Part shown: positions 1 to 12,042 of the stretch, one piece after another | How the letters are laid out: each line of letters begins with the position of its first letter | Position numbering within the stretch: the first letter of the stretch is position 1 | Source: Sambucus nigra | Lineage: Eukaryota; Streptophyta; Magnoliopsida; Dipsacales; Adoxaceae | Length of the DNA stretch: 64,000 nucleotides | Assembly: GCA_949130495.1 (NCBI GenBank) | Contig: OX422220.1 | Location: 11,701,133-11,765,132, forward strand | Direction of reading: 5' to 3' | Notes under the pieces: generated by a model | Seen by the model: only the letters and a program-made list of their open reading frames with translations | What the model was told of the DNA's origin: nothing | The model's database searches: none | Translations under genes and position numbers: made by a program

Positions 1-1673
1 GATTCGGTAATCCTTCTTTTGAAATCTTGTTTTCTTTTATTTTAACCCTTTTCTTTAGGATTAGTATTTTGGGGACCTTCTTAAATGAAGTAAATATAGG
101 GTCTTAGAGTATTAGTTGAGTTTGGTCGACACCCTAGACTCGAAGGGGTTCATCTAGGGTTCAATTAAGGGTGGGGGGGGGGGTTAAAGTAATTTTCAGG
201 CATTACTTCTCTTGTATAGTTTTGTAAGAATCTAGGAGATCTTAAGGTCAAATTTTGGAGACTTTAGGAGTTAAGGCGAGCTAGGTTTCACTTGAGGGTT
301 TATTATAAAGTCCAAAAAGGGACATTTGGGAGAAATAACTTGGGAGTTTTAATATTCTTCGAGATTATTATGATGATGTGATGTACATAACCATAATGCA
401 TTTGATAAAATGTAAAATGGATAAAGTAAATGATAATTTACTAAATCATGTAATGGAAATTAATAAAATGGACGATACACACCTCTCTAAATACCATCTT
501 AAGGGAAGTCCGTGCGTGAGGTGAAGCCCCCTGGCTAATGACTGCAGGGTGGATATAGTCCTAGGACATATGAGCGCTTGTTTTATATATTCTGCGATGG
601 GTAGGAGATTCCGGGTGTGGTCTTGACTACCCCGCAGGCATATGGACGCTTCCCGACGTTTTGATAGGATCCCAGGTTGTCTTATGATAGGCCCTGGAAG
701 ATGATGGTTATTTAGGGACGCACACAGTGGGGAAACCCGGACGGGCGGTATTAGAATCATTATATATATATATTTATAACTATTATATTATCGAGTTGGA
801 CTCGATGGAACATTAATGCCATAAAGAGCAATGTATATGCCACAAAGAGCATACAATTGAGATAAATGCCATAAAGAGCACATGATAATAATTACATTTC
901 TGATAAGGAATGGAAGATAAGATGAAACGGATGAAAGATGAAAAAGGCTTATGATTACTTTATTCTCGTGTATAATTGAATTTCACTTTAATAATCATTC
1001 AACCGTGTTAATTCATTATATGATGTTACCATGCTAGAATGTCATCTTTATCATCCATGCTTAATTATTTCATCATTGTAATACTTGTCATTTATCTGGC
1101 GATCACATAAAACCGGCCCCTGACCGGTTCTTCTTTCTTGTTGTGTATATATATATTATTCGCACAGGTGTTTCACCGCAAGGTCGCCCGTAATGATCTT
1201 CCTATTACAGAGTCTTTTGAGGAGCCGGGACATTTTGCGGGTATCACGGGACATTTTGCATAGACGCCTCCCTTGTTGTTTTCTAGTTATGCTCAGTCCT
1301 CATTCGGGCGTGTGGCCCAAAACTGTTGTAATTGTATAATGGATGTATTATGTAACACATGGGACTTATTGTATATGTATAAATTTATTGACTGACGTTT
1401 CATTCGCTCCTTTCCTTATTATTGTTGGTATATATATATATATATATATGTTTATGGGAGTTTCCACCTTTCTTTTCTATTATGGGTTGTTGAATATGCT
1501 TTCTTTTAAATCAAAAAACTAAAAATTTTGATAGCCCATTTTCTGAAATACTGTGTGGTTATCCCGTATACTCTTTATGTTGTTGCAATGCTGAGAATGG
1601 TTCCGATCCATGATTCCTGTATTAATGGAGTAACGGGCTGGCCACCCCTTATTTCGGATACCGGGTTGTCACA
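1..1673 (+). mobile_element. 5' LTR of gypsy element G1, left end cut by window
   Basis: Base 1 corresponds to about position 7477 in the 3' LTR, so roughly the first 980 bp lie outside the window. The rest matches 7477-9138 nearly base for base with scattered substitutions and small indels. It ends in TTGTCACA, two bases before a tRNA-iMet primer site. It contains the ATGCCATAAAGAGCA short repeats (about 810-885) and a G-homopolymer near 172-183. The first bases, GATTCGG, are the tail of the palindrome cluster seen complete in the 3' LTR. Confidence 0.93.
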
Positions 1674-1675
1674 AA

Positions 1676-1693
1676 TGGTATCAGAGCATCAGG
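1676..1693 (+). other. Primer binding site of G1 (initiator tRNA-Met)
   Basis: TGGTATCAGAGCATCAGG lies two bases after the LTR end. TGGTATCAGAGC is the standard plant complement to the 3' end of initiator tRNA-Met, where minus-strand DNA synthesis is primed. It fixes the element as plus-strand. Confidence 0.93.
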
Positions 1694-1853
1694 TTCTATA
1701 GTCTTCAGGATCTATGCGGACTTGAAACGTTCTACCGTAGCGTTCTTTGACATAGAACTTAATGTTAGGATTGTTTTGTTGATTATGTTTGCGATCTTCT
1801 ACTAGATAGATTGTTTTATATAATATTGTAACTCTATCATTTCTCTATCTCAG

Positions 1854-2573
1854 ATTCCGCCTAAGAGAGGACTTCCCGCTCGATGTAATAGGGTTGTAGA
1901 GGATGAGGTTGGTCCTCCACTGCCACCACCGGGGAATATCAGTGCCGCTGATGTGGAAAACATAGTGGCCCAAGCTGTTAATGCAGCGATGACTGCAGTG
2001 GTACAACAAATGCCACAAGATCAACCATGGGGGCAAGAGGAACAAGTTACTACGGGACCTTCTCCGTGGGAAAGGGTTAGAGAGTCTTTCCTAAAAGTCC
2101 ATCCCCCAGAATGCGATGGAGGTTCGAATGTTATAAAGGCAAATCAGTGGAAGAAAGACATGCAATGCCATCTTCGAATGGTAGAATAGTGAGGAGAAAA
2201 AGCAAATCCTTGTTACTTTCAAGCTTGTCGGATTGGCCTTACACTGGTGGCAGTCGATGACTACTCCTGAGCAAAGGGATACGATGTCAATCACTGATTT
2301 TTGGGCCTTGTTTGACGGAAAATATTTCCCTCCCGCAGTTCAAAGGGAGATGCAAAGGAAACTTCAAGATGTAGTTCAGGGGGAGAGATCTGTTGCAGAG
2401 TATGAGGAGGAGTTTACCCGGTTGGTAAGTTTTGTACCGGTTGAAGTGCCTCCACAAGCGAAGAGAATCTCCAAATTTGTGGGAGGTTTACATTGGAGGA
2501 TAAAACAACATTTGATTGGAAACCCGACTTTATTAACCTTTGGGGATGTGATGAATGATGCTCTACTTCACTA
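1854..2573 (+). pseudogene. gag: G1 gag, capsid part (Retrotrans_gag), broken
   Basis: Structural Gag protein of a Ty3/gypsy element. The frame opens after a pyrimidine tract and CAG with ATT-CCG-CCT-AAG, where the family has MPPRR/MPPKR, so the expected ATG reads ATT; the next in-frame ATG is at 1953. This frame runs to a TAG at 2187, then a one-base shift gives the second half (2191-2571) with LALHWWQSM, KYFPPAVQ and EYEEEFTRL, typical of the Retrotrans_gag capsid domain. It stops at TAA 2572 where the sister element G2 reads HCQDH. Not functional as it stands. Confidence 0.9.
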
Positions 2574-2629
2574 ATCAAGAGCATAGATTATTTGTACAAA
2601 ATAATAAGAAGGTTGTTACGATGGGGTAA

Positions 2630-3552
2630 GTGGGAAAAAATGGAGGTAATGGGATTGGAGGGGGAACATCTTCTTCATCCCAATCCTCGGGGAGTAAGCA
2701 AAGAGAGAGGGACCCCCAGGAAGGGGATTTGTCTAAATGCCAACACTTTGGTGGGTTTAATGCGGGTGGAAATAATAATAGGCCGGGTCAAGGTGGACCG
2801 CCACAACAACAAGGAGGCAGAGGTGGAAATGGAGGTAGAGGCAAACAGGGCCGAGGTGCGGGTCAGTTTCGAAACAATCAAGGAAGGAACCAGGAGAATG
2901 TGGTGAACAAATGTTTTCAGTGCGGAGAGTTGGGCCATTATTAGAGGTCGTGTCCTCAGTTGATTGGAGGGCATCTTCCTACGGCTCCACAACAACCATA
3001 TGTTCAATTTCCGCCGTAGGAACCGAATCTGATTATTCCTCCACAACAGGGGCAACTGCAGTATGGACGGGTCTATCATATTCAAGAGACTATGCTTCCT
3101 CCAGCCCCTATGGTACCGCCAGCGATCGAGGGTAAGTTTCTCATCCAAGGGCATATGGGTTGAGTACTATTTGATACGGGCGCTACACACTCTTTCATTT
3201 CTAGGAGTTTTTCTCAAACTACAGATTTGATAAAGTCTGCCGAGAGTACTTTCACTAGCGTTGAATCCTCTATGGGTAATGGTTCATTGATTTTCTTTGT
3301 TTGTAAAAACATAGGGATTAATCTTGGTAACTTGTTCTTTGAGGCCGATTTACTCGTCCTTGACATGGTCGGGTATGACGTAATATTGGGTATGGATTGG
3401 CTAGTGAAATACCGCGCGATAATAAATTGTTATGGGAAGAGTATAGTTTTCGCAGTTCTGGGACAAGAGATGTTCTTGGTTGTTATGTTTTATATGGAAG
3501 GAGGCACGAGTGCTTATTTATATTGTATTGCAGAGGATGCATCTAGGATGTA
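2630..3552 (+). pseudogene. G1 gag zinc knuckle and aspartic protease, broken
   Basis: Continues Gag after a degraded stretch (2574-2629). A Gly/Gln/Asn-rich linker is followed by a CCHC knuckle CFQCGELGHY*RSC (about 2912-2955), interrupted by TAG between His and the last Cys. A QYGRVYHIQ segment near 3060 marks the gag-protease boundary. The protease active site FDTGATHSF starts at 3170 with the catalytic Asp codon at 3173, and ILGMDWL near 3387 is the conserved protease-to-RT linker. Stops also occur near 3018 and at 3161. The reading frame shifts by one base near 3547 into pol. Confidence 0.88.
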
Positions 3553-6447
3553 GTTGTTCCCCTAAATTCTCTTCCGATTGTTAGAGATTTTGAAGATGTT
3601 TTTCGGGAAATACCGGGATTACCTCCAAGTCGGTAGATAGAGTTTGTGATTGATCTAATGCCGAGGACTCGACTGATTACGAAAGCTCCATATCGCACAG
3701 CTCCTGTGGAGATGAGGGAGTTGAGAGATCAAATTCAGCAGCTATTGGAGCATGGATTTATTAGGCGCAGCACGTCGCCATGGGGTGCCCCGGTATTGTT
3801 TGTGAAGAAAAGAGACGGTTCTCTCCGGCTATGTGTGGACTATAGGGAGTTGAATAAAGTCACCATCCGGAATAAATACCCTTTGCCTCGCATTGATGAT
3901 TTGTTTGACCAACTTAGGGGAGCATCGTACTTCTCCAAAATCGATTTGAGGACGAGGTACCATCAGTTGAGGATATGGGAACAGGATGTATCCAAGACCG
4001 CATTTCTGACCCGATACGGATCCTATGATTTCTTGGTTATGCCCTTTGGACTAACCAGTGCCCATGCTGTATTTATGGATCTCATGAATAGGGTGTTTCG
4101 GGATTTACTTGACCAATTTGTTATTGTATTCATCGATGACATCATAGTCTATTCTCAGACAGAGTCTGACCAAGCTACTCACTTACGGTTGGTCCTGGAG
4201 AGATTCAGGGATTACCAATTGTATGCAAAGTTCGAAAAGTGTGGCTTTTGGTGGAAGGAAGTTCAGTTTCTGGGTCATGGGGTGTCATCCCAGGGTATTT
4301 CGATGGATCCTAGCAAGGTGATTGCGGTGAGAGAGTGGGGTCAGCCCACGACACCTACAGAGGTTCATAGTTTTCTGGGTTTAGCGGGTTGTTACCATCA
4401 ATTTATTAAGGGTTTTTCTAAAATCGCTAGCCCTTTGACGAATTTGACCCGAAAGGGAGTGAGATTTGTTTGGGATAGTTCATGTCAGGCTGCATTTGAT
4501 GAGCTCAAAGACAGGTTTACTTCGGCTCCAGTCCTTGCTTTGCCAAAACTGGGATTGGAATATCTAGTCTTCACCGATGCATCTCTTCAAGGGTTAGGAG
4601 GTGTTCTTCAGCAAGAAAGACGGGCTATTGCTTATGCTTCCCGTAAGCTAAAGCCTCACGAAAGAAATTATCTGGTGCATGACTTAGAGTTCGCTATAGT
4701 TATCTTTGCCTAGAAGATATGGAGGCATTATCTCTTGGGCGAGAAGTTTAGTCTTTTCACGGACCATAAATCGCTGCAATATTTATTTTCATAGAAGGAT
4801 TTGAATATGCGTCAGCGTCGTTAGTTGGAAGTCGTGAAAGATTATCAATTTGATATCCTTTACCATTCGGGAAAGGAGAACGTAGTAGCGGATGCCTTGA
4901 GTAGGAAGCCCGAGGGAGACTTAGCTGATGTATGGAAAGCTAAGTGGAAAGAGCTCAGTCAGGAGCATGCGGTGGTGAGAGCATTCATGTCGGTAATGAC
5001 CGTTACTCCCACAATTGTGGCAAGAATTGTGGAAGCCCAGGGAATAGATAAGAGTTGCCAAGACCATATACACCGATTATTGTCCAAGGTAGCGTAGTCG
5101 TACTCGATTAGTTCAGATGGTGGACTACGCTTCCATGGAAGACTTATTGTTCCAGAGGAGGGGGATTTGAGGCGAGCGGTGATGGAGGAATCTCACGGGT
5201 CGAAATTTAAGGTACATCCGGGTGGGGACAAGATGTACCAAGACATGCGCTGTCAGTATTGGTGGCCCGACATGAAGAGGGATATCTCAGAGTTTGTATC
5301 CCAATGCACTACTTGTCAGTTGATTAAGATCGACCATCAGCGACCGACAGGTTTGTTGCAACCGTTGGAGATTCCCGTGTGGAAATGGGAAAGTATTTTG
5401 ATGGACTTTATTACGGGCTTACCTAGATCACAGAGTGGTCATGATTCGATTTGGGTGATTGTCGATCGCTTGACTAAGTCAGCACACTTCTTGCCCGTGC
5501 GTACGGATTTTGATACCGCTCGCTATGCCCAATTGTTCATCGAGGAGATCGTTAGACTTCATGGGGTACGTTTAAATATTGTTTCCGACCGAGATAAAAT
5601 ATTTGTGTCCCACTTTTGGCAAAGCTTCCAAGAGGCGATGGGGACCGAGTTGAAGTTAAGCTCTTCCCATCATCCTCAAACTGATGGTTAAACTGAGAGG
5701 GTAAACCAGATGTTGGAGGATATGCTCCGTATGTGCATGCTTGATTTCAAGGGCGGCTGGGAACAATACCTGCCAATGGTTGAGTTTTCTTACAACAACT
5801 CATACCAATTTACTATTGGAATGGCGCCTTATGAAGCTCTTTATGGACAGCCATGTAGGTCTCCTGCTTGTTGGTTGGAAGTGGGTGATAACAAATTTCT
5901 TGGACCTGAAATGATCCAAGATACTTCTTCAAAAATTGAACTCATTCGAAATAGCATCCGGATAGCCCAAGACCATCAAAAGAGCTATGCCGATGTAGGT
6001 AGGAGACACATGGAATTGGAGATTGGAGACCAAGTTTTGGTGCGAGTGTCACCAATGAAGGGCATTAGGCGTTTTGGGAAGAAAGGGAAGCTTGCGTTGC
6101 GTTTTGTTGGACCTTTCCCAGTTATTGCAAAAGTTGGTCCCGTGGCGTACCAACTTGCCTTGCCGGAGACTTTGCAACAAATTCACGATGTATTCCATGT
6201 CTCCTCTTTGAAGAAGTATAGAAGATGTGAAGGTGCCCTTTGGCACATTCCTTTCGAGGATATTGACTTGCAACCCGACGTTTCATATGAAGAACAACCG
6301 GTTGCTATTATTGAGTATGGGGAGCGCAAGTTGAGGTCTCGTGTGGTTACCTTGGTGAGAGTCCAATGGAGTCATCACAATGCGAAGGAATCAACGTGGG
6401 AGCGTGAGGATGACATGCGGGAGATATATCCACATCTCTTCTTATAA
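3547..6447 (+). pseudogene. pol: G1 pol: RT, RNase H, integrase, chromodomain
   Basis: One reading frame runs the full length, broken only by stops at 3634, 4711, 4792, 4822, 5095 and 5689. Order: RT ([20 protein letters not shown] near 3841, catalytic FIDD at 4129-4140), RNase H (FTDAS near 4570), integrase zinc finger (HPGG to CTTC, 5215-5330), integrase core with MDFITGLP near 5401 and SDRD near 5584 followed by HHPQTDG and the TERVNQ glutamate region, and a C-terminal chromodomain (about 6290-6447, VRVQWSHHN, ESTWERE). RT-RH-INT order defines Ty3/gypsy; the chromodomain defines a chromovirus. The long LTRs suggest a Tekay/Del-like clade, which is inference. Stops at 4792 (CAG to TAG) and 4822 (TGG to TAG) look like C-to-T decay relative to G2. 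Confidence 0.93.
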
Positions 6448-6480
6448 GGTATGTTTGAATTTTGGGGACAAAATTCCCTC

Positions 6481-6495
6481 ATAAGGGGGGGAGTA
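6481..6495 (+). other. Polypurine tract of G1
   Basis: ATAAGGGGGGGAG followed by TA and then the LTR start TGTAATAACCC at 6496. This is the plus-strand priming site, and it is preceded by the family-typical text TTTGGGGACAAAATTCC (about 6460-6477). Confidence 0.85.
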
Positions 6496-9134
6496 TGTAA
6501 TAACCCTCGCTTATGAGAACATATTTCATATTTAATTACTATGTATGGTAATTAGATATAAAATGTTGGGATATGGATTGAGTATTAATTTGATGTAGAA
6601 AAGTTAATATCTACTATGAAGTTGCATATTTACCGTAACTATAGGTGATTATTGACATGTTATGTTTTATAATATCATATGACTTAAAATGATATTTCTC
6701 TTAATAATGAGATCGTAACTTAAAATGAATTATAAAATATCCAAATGATAATTTGGAGGCCGTAGTTGAGTCCGGAACGTTCGAGATAGTCAAATAGTGT
6801 GCCATATTGTATTTTGAGGTTTTGGGCACTTTAGACTGATTATACTTTAAATAGGTAGTTGCGTGTTATTTTATCGCAATATTGATCACTTAAGTTGGGA
6901 TTTTTTTTACTAATGGCACGACTTAGTCTTACTAAGTCTTCTATTTCCCTAATTTCATTTCCTAAACCTAGAGAGAGTTTGAGAGAGGAAGAGAAAGTGT
7001 AGAGAAAGAAGAAGAGATTGAAGATTGAAGAAGGATCCTTGCTTCTACCCAAAGAAAATCTGCATTTTCTACATTGAGGCAAGTTTACTACTTGCTATTT
7101 ATGGTTTAAGATAAATGATTTGTAGTGAAAATGGTGTATTGATCATGGTTTCATTAGTTAGGGCTTTTTGTGTATTTGTTGGTTTTGAATCATTGAAGAA
7201 CAAATTGGATGATTATTGATGGTTGTGGTAGTAGTTAGTAGCATTTATGTTGTGTTGGTGACACTAAATGAGCTGGTTTGAATAGATTTGGGTTGGGAAT
7301 CAAATTGGACTCCAAGACTCCATAAGCAAAATTAGGAATTTCTGCAGAACTGAATCGATTCGGCCAGGCCGAATCGATTCAGTGTTAGACAGTTTCCAGG
7401 GTCGAGTGAACCGAATCGATTCGGCTAGGCCAAATCGATTCGGCAATTATGCAGTAAGCCAGGATTTCTGGCCGAATCGATTCGATAATCCTTCTTTTGA
7501 AATTTTGTTTTCTTTTCTTTTAACCCTTTTCTTTAGGATTAGTAATTTGGGGACCTTATTAAATGAAGTAAATATAGGGTCTTAGAGTATTAGTTGAGTT
7601 TGGTCGACACCCTAGACTTGAAGGGGTTCATCTAGGGATCAATTAGGGGGGGGGGGGTTTAAAGTAATTTTCAGGCATTACTTCTCTTGTATAGTTTTGT
7701 AAGAATATAGGAGATCTTAAGGACAAATTTTGGAGACTTTAGGAGTTAAGGCGAGCTAGGTTTCACTTGAGGGTTTATTATAAAGTCCAAAAAGGGACAT
7801 TTGGGAGAAATAACTTGGGAGTTTTAATATTCTTCGAGGTTATTGTGATGATGTGATGTACATAACCATAATGCATTTGATAAAATGTAAAATGGATAAA
7901 GTAAATGATAATTTACTAAATCATGTAATGAAAATTAATAAAATGGATGATACACACCTCTCTAAATACCATCTTAAGGGAAATCCGTGCGTTAGGTGAA
8001 GCCCCCTGGCTAATGAATGTAGGGTGGATATAGTCCTAGGCCATATGAGCGCTTGTTTTATATTTTCTGCGATGGGTAGGAGATTCCGGGTGTGGTCTTG
8101 ACTACCCCGCAGGCATATGGCCGCTTCCTGACATTTCGATAGGATCCCAGGTTGTCTTATGATAGGCCCTGGAAGATGATGGTTATTTAGGGGCGCGCAC
8201 AGTGGAGAAACCCGGACGGGGGGTCTTAGAATCGTTATATATATATTTATAACTATTCTATTATCGAGTTGGACTCGATGGAATATTAATGCCATAAAGA
8301 GCAAAGTATATGCCACAAAGAGCATACAATTGAGATAAGTGCCATAAAGAGCACATGATAATAATTACATTTCTGATAAGGAATGGAAGATAAGATGAAA
8401 CGGATGAAAGATGAAAAAGGCTTATGATTACTTTATTCTCTTGTATAATTGAATTTCACTTTAATAATCATTCAATTGTCTTAATTCATTATATGATGTT
8501 ACCATGCAAGAATATCATCTTTATCATCCATGCTTAATTATTTCATCATTGTCATACTTGTCATTTATCTGGCGATCACATAAAACCGGCCCCTAACCGG
8601 TTCTTCTTTCTTGTTGTGTATATATATATTATCCGCACAGGTGTTCCACCGTAAGGTCGCCCGTAATGACCTTCCTATTCCAGAGTCTTTTGAGGAGCCG
8701 TGACATTTTGCGGGTATCACGGGACATTTTGCGTAGACGCCTCCCTTGTTGTTTTCTAGTTATGCTCAGTCCTCATTCGGGCGTGTGTCCCAAAACGGTT
8801 GTAATTGTATAATGGATGTATTATGTAACACATGGGACTTATTGTATATGTATGGATTTATTGACCGACGTTTCATTCGTTCCGTTCCTTATTATTGTTG
8901 GTATATATATATATGCTTATGGGAGTTTCCACCTTTCTTTTTTATTATGGGTTGTTGAATATGCTTTCTTTTAAATCACAAAACTAAAAATTATGAGAGC
9001 CCGTTTTCTGAAATACTGTGTGGTTATCCCGTATACTCTTTATGTTGTTGCGATGCTAAGAATGGTTCCCATCCATGATTCCTGTATTAACAGAGTAACG
9101 GGCTGGCCACCCCTTATTTCGGATACCGGGTTGT

Positions 9135-9138
<4 letters not shown>
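6496..9138 (+). mobile_element. 3' LTR of G1 (2643 bp)
   Basis: Starts TGTAATAACCCTC after the polypurine tract and ends TTGTCACA, as in the 5' LTR. A GA-rich stretch at 6970-7030 looks like a transcribed leader. A palindrome cluster lies at 7350-7490 and the ATGCCATAAAGAGCA repeats at about 8286-8357. The right end runs directly into a CA microsatellite, so the target duplication cannot be read. Confidence 0.93.
7350..7490 (+). repeat. Palindrome cluster in G1 LTR (CGAATCGATTCG)
   Basis: Five CGAATCGATTCG-like 12-mers. The first two form a perfect 33-bp palindrome (7350-7382): arms CTGAATCGATTCGGCC and GGCCGAATCGATTCAG around a single A. A second, slightly degraded version is at 7411-7443, and a fifth single unit at 7470-7485. 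The cluster lies about 350 bp downstream of the presumed transcript start, so it would be in the RNA leader. Confidence 0.9.

Positions 9139-9214
<76 letters not shown>
9135..9214. repeat. Palindromic microsatellite (CA)13(TA)14(TG)13
   Basis: Thirteen CA, fourteen TA and thirteen TG units in direct succession. The whole 80 bp is a perfect reverse-complement palindrome. It starts within the terminal CACA of the G1 LTR, so it may have grown from the junction. Confidence 0.95.
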
Positions 9215-9215
<1 letters not shown>

Positions 9216-9462
9216 AACTGTGTGTGGCAAGTTATATTATGATTTAAGGCTAATAGAGTCGGGCAACATTTGTGCGTATAAGCACAGGTACAGAGTGTAT
9301 GGGCGTCCTGGTTAATTAATTGAATTTAAATATACTTCGCAATTAGAAGGGGGTAGAGATTTGTGTAGCGATCTCAGAGGCGTATGACTATGAAAGTATT
9401 CGTGGCTTGGAGTATGATGCATCTTGATTTCGAGGATGAAATTTCTTTATAAGGGGGAAGTA
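9216..9462 (+). mobile_element. 3' end of internal region of G0, with polypurine tract
   Basis: A 247-bp remnant ending in GATTTCGAGGATGAAATTTC and the tract AAGGGGGAAG (9451-9460), immediately before an LTR start. The text around 9240-9310 (TTAAGGCTAATAGAGTCG, GTGTATGGGCGTCC) resembles 60064-60260 in G3, so G0 and G3 are related. The rest of G0's interior lies beyond G1, outside the window. Confidence 0.75.
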
Positions 9463-10664
9463 TGTAACACCCCGTATTTTCTAAGGATATAGAATTTAAT
9501 TAATTCAGTGATATAGGAATTAATTTGTCTCGAGGATGTAATTAAATAGTGAATTAAGAATTTATTTAATTCGGGTTATTTTTTTTAAAAAAAATTACAT
9601 GTATCGTAATTTGAGGAAAAGGTTGTAGATTTTAGTTAAGTGAATCAGATGGTGATTCTGAGTGCACGGTTGATTCCGAATAAGTCTAGATAGTCGAAAA
9701 AGAGTACCCGGGGGTAGTAATTGGGTCTCGAAACATTTTTAGGCATAACCGGACTCACACGGGGGTATTTGGGTCATTTTAATTTGGTCCATAGGCTTAA
9801 TATCGGGATTAGTAATATAAAACCTACATTATGGGGTTTGTGGATGACACAACTCAAATAGAAAACCCTAGTTGTGCAAAGGAGAAAAGAGGGAGAAATT
9901 AGGAGAGCTTTTGAGATCTAAACCAAGAAGAAGTGGGTGTTCTTCATCAAATCTTCGTCTACAATAAAAGAAATCAGACCCTACAAACTTATTCAGGAAA
10001 GTAGTTAAACTTTCTTTCAATTTAAATTGTAGTATTGCAATTCATATCATAGTGGGTATAAATCATTTCGTTTTGGGGTGGGTTGTCGCATGAAAAGCGA
10101 GTGTTTATGAATTTGACGATTTATGTGGATTAGAGATTCGATTGTTATTGTATTATGATTTAAAAACATGAGAATTGAATTGATATTCATTTACTAGGAA
10201 TTGAGATGGTTGACTTGGAATTCAAAATTTTATGTGGAGAAAACTAGCGTGGGGTGAATTATGAAACTCAACTCAATTTTTTTTTACTATTAACATTATA
10301 AATCCACGACGTTAATTACATAACTGATAAATGGGTAACATATGGAAACATTTAAACCTTGGGAATTAGTAGACCAACTCAGATTTTGTTACTGTTCATT
10401 TTATAAAACCCACTATGGTAAATGATATATTTGAGGAATTGGAAATGGGTCGAAAAATCCAAACCATAAATTTTTTTTAATGGAGGTAGGATACTTTTGA
10501 TGATTAATAAGGTTTAAAGGCTTACTTATGTGACAAAAAAATATGTTGGAGGAGGACCGTATGATAGAGGTTTGGGTAATTTCTGGGTGGAAGTTATAGC
10601 TGGAAGGAAATCATCCATGTCTTCCATCCGTAGGAGGAAGACGAAGTGGGGATAGACCAAGCAG

Positions 10665-10678
10665 GTCATTCGAATGAC
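10665..10678. repeat. 14-bp perfect palindrome in G0 LTR
   Basis: GTCATTCGAATGAC. It has the same TTCGAA core and GTC/GAC shoulders as the palindrome clusters in the other LTRs, but only a single unit remains. It lies about 1200 bp into the LTR, comparable to its place in G3. Confidence 0.85.
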
Positions 10679-10856
10679 GCTATAAGAATTCGCCCACTTT
10701 GTTCCTTTTTTGTTTTTCCGATCTTGAGGCTTCTATGGGTAAAGTGGGGGTAACTGCGAAGGAAATATATTCTCCCATACTTGGGAAATTAAAAAGAAAT
10801 ACACATAAGTGTAAGGGAAATTAAAAGTGTAAAAAAAATATATTCTAAAAGTTGGA

Positions 10857-10991
10857 GTGATAAATTCAAGGGGTTATATTACGGATCAAGTGAGGGAGTC
10901 CGGGCATTTTTGTTGAATGACGGGGTGATAAATTCATGGGGTTAGATTACAGACCAAGTGAGGGAGTCTGGGCATTTTTGTTGAGTGACAC
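10857..10991 (+). repeat. Tandem duplication, 68-bp period, in G0 LTR
   Basis: Two copies start GTGATAAATTCA and run through AAGTGAGGGAGTC and GGGCATTTTTGTTGA to GTGAC or ATGAC. They differ at about seven positions. Confidence 0.9.
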
Positions 10992-11867
10992 TACATTGAT
11001 AAAATTTATGGAGGTGGAATTTATTTAATTAAAGGTCGAAGTTTCGACTAGAATTATTTTTAGGCTGAGTGCTACGGGAGTTAGGCACGGGATAGCCGGT
11101 TCAATTTATTATAGAGTTATATAATAAATTATTGAATATTAAATTTAAAGAGTGGTGTTAACTTTAATAGTGGAATTTTATGAAATAAATTCTAAGAAAT
11201 GAAGATACTGACCGAATGAGTGAGTCTGAGTATTGTAGTTGTGGGACACTAATTTAATAACAAAATAATTAATGTGAGATTAATTAAATTACAAGTCGAG
11301 ATATAGACTTGTGCATTTGGGCTAGTTCTACGGTGTTAGGCACTGGTAAGCCGGACTTTTATTAAATATATGTTTACGGTAGTGTGATAATATATATATA
11401 TATATATATATTTGTTTGCTTTATAGATATTGGTGTGAATGATATTTAAAGGAATACATACCCCTCTAGTGCTATCGTAGGAGGTTGCGCGATGTGGGTG
11501 AATCCCCTGGCTTGAGGAGCAGGGAGAGTATAATCCCCAAGTCATAGCGTCTAATATTTAGATGTTGTTATTTTTTTAGTAGTGAGATGTCTTGGGTATG
11601 ATTCTATCTCACACCCAGAGAACTATGACCGGCTCCACTACGCTTATATTGTTTTTCTGATTCGGTGAGCTAACCGTTTCGGGGTATCCGGGTGGATTGA
11701 GTATACATGGGGTGATAGCATTTTAGAGAAAATATCCGGAGAGTTCTTACTCGGGAAGGGATGGTTATTATAATTGTCATGTGTTGGAATGTTGTAGTAT
11801 ATTAATACGTATATAATATGAGTAGATAATTTCATTTTATACGGGATTAATAAATAAGTGTGAATGT

Positions 11868-12042
11868 ATTTCTTATATAACTAGTGTGAAAGTTATATGA
11901 TTTAAAAAGTGGTTTCTTATATAACTAGTGTGGAAGTTATATGATTTAAAAAGGAATCTCGCACAGATAGTGTGAAGGCTATATGATTTTAAAAAGAGAT
12001 ATTTCTTATATAACTAATGTGAATGTTATATGATTTAATATA
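11868..12042 (+). repeat. Tandem repeat, about 44-bp unit, four copies, in G0 LTR
   Basis: Units carry TTCTTATATAACTAGTGTG then AAGTTATATGATTTAAAAA. The third copy is the most diverged (CTCGCACAGATAGTGTG). An array also occurs in a comparable mid-LTR place in G3, with a different sequence. Confidence 0.88.

Noticed and set aside
8993..9217. Open frame running through the LTR end and the microsatellite
   Set aside because: It is an artefact of the dinucleotide repeat and LTR sequence, with no homology.
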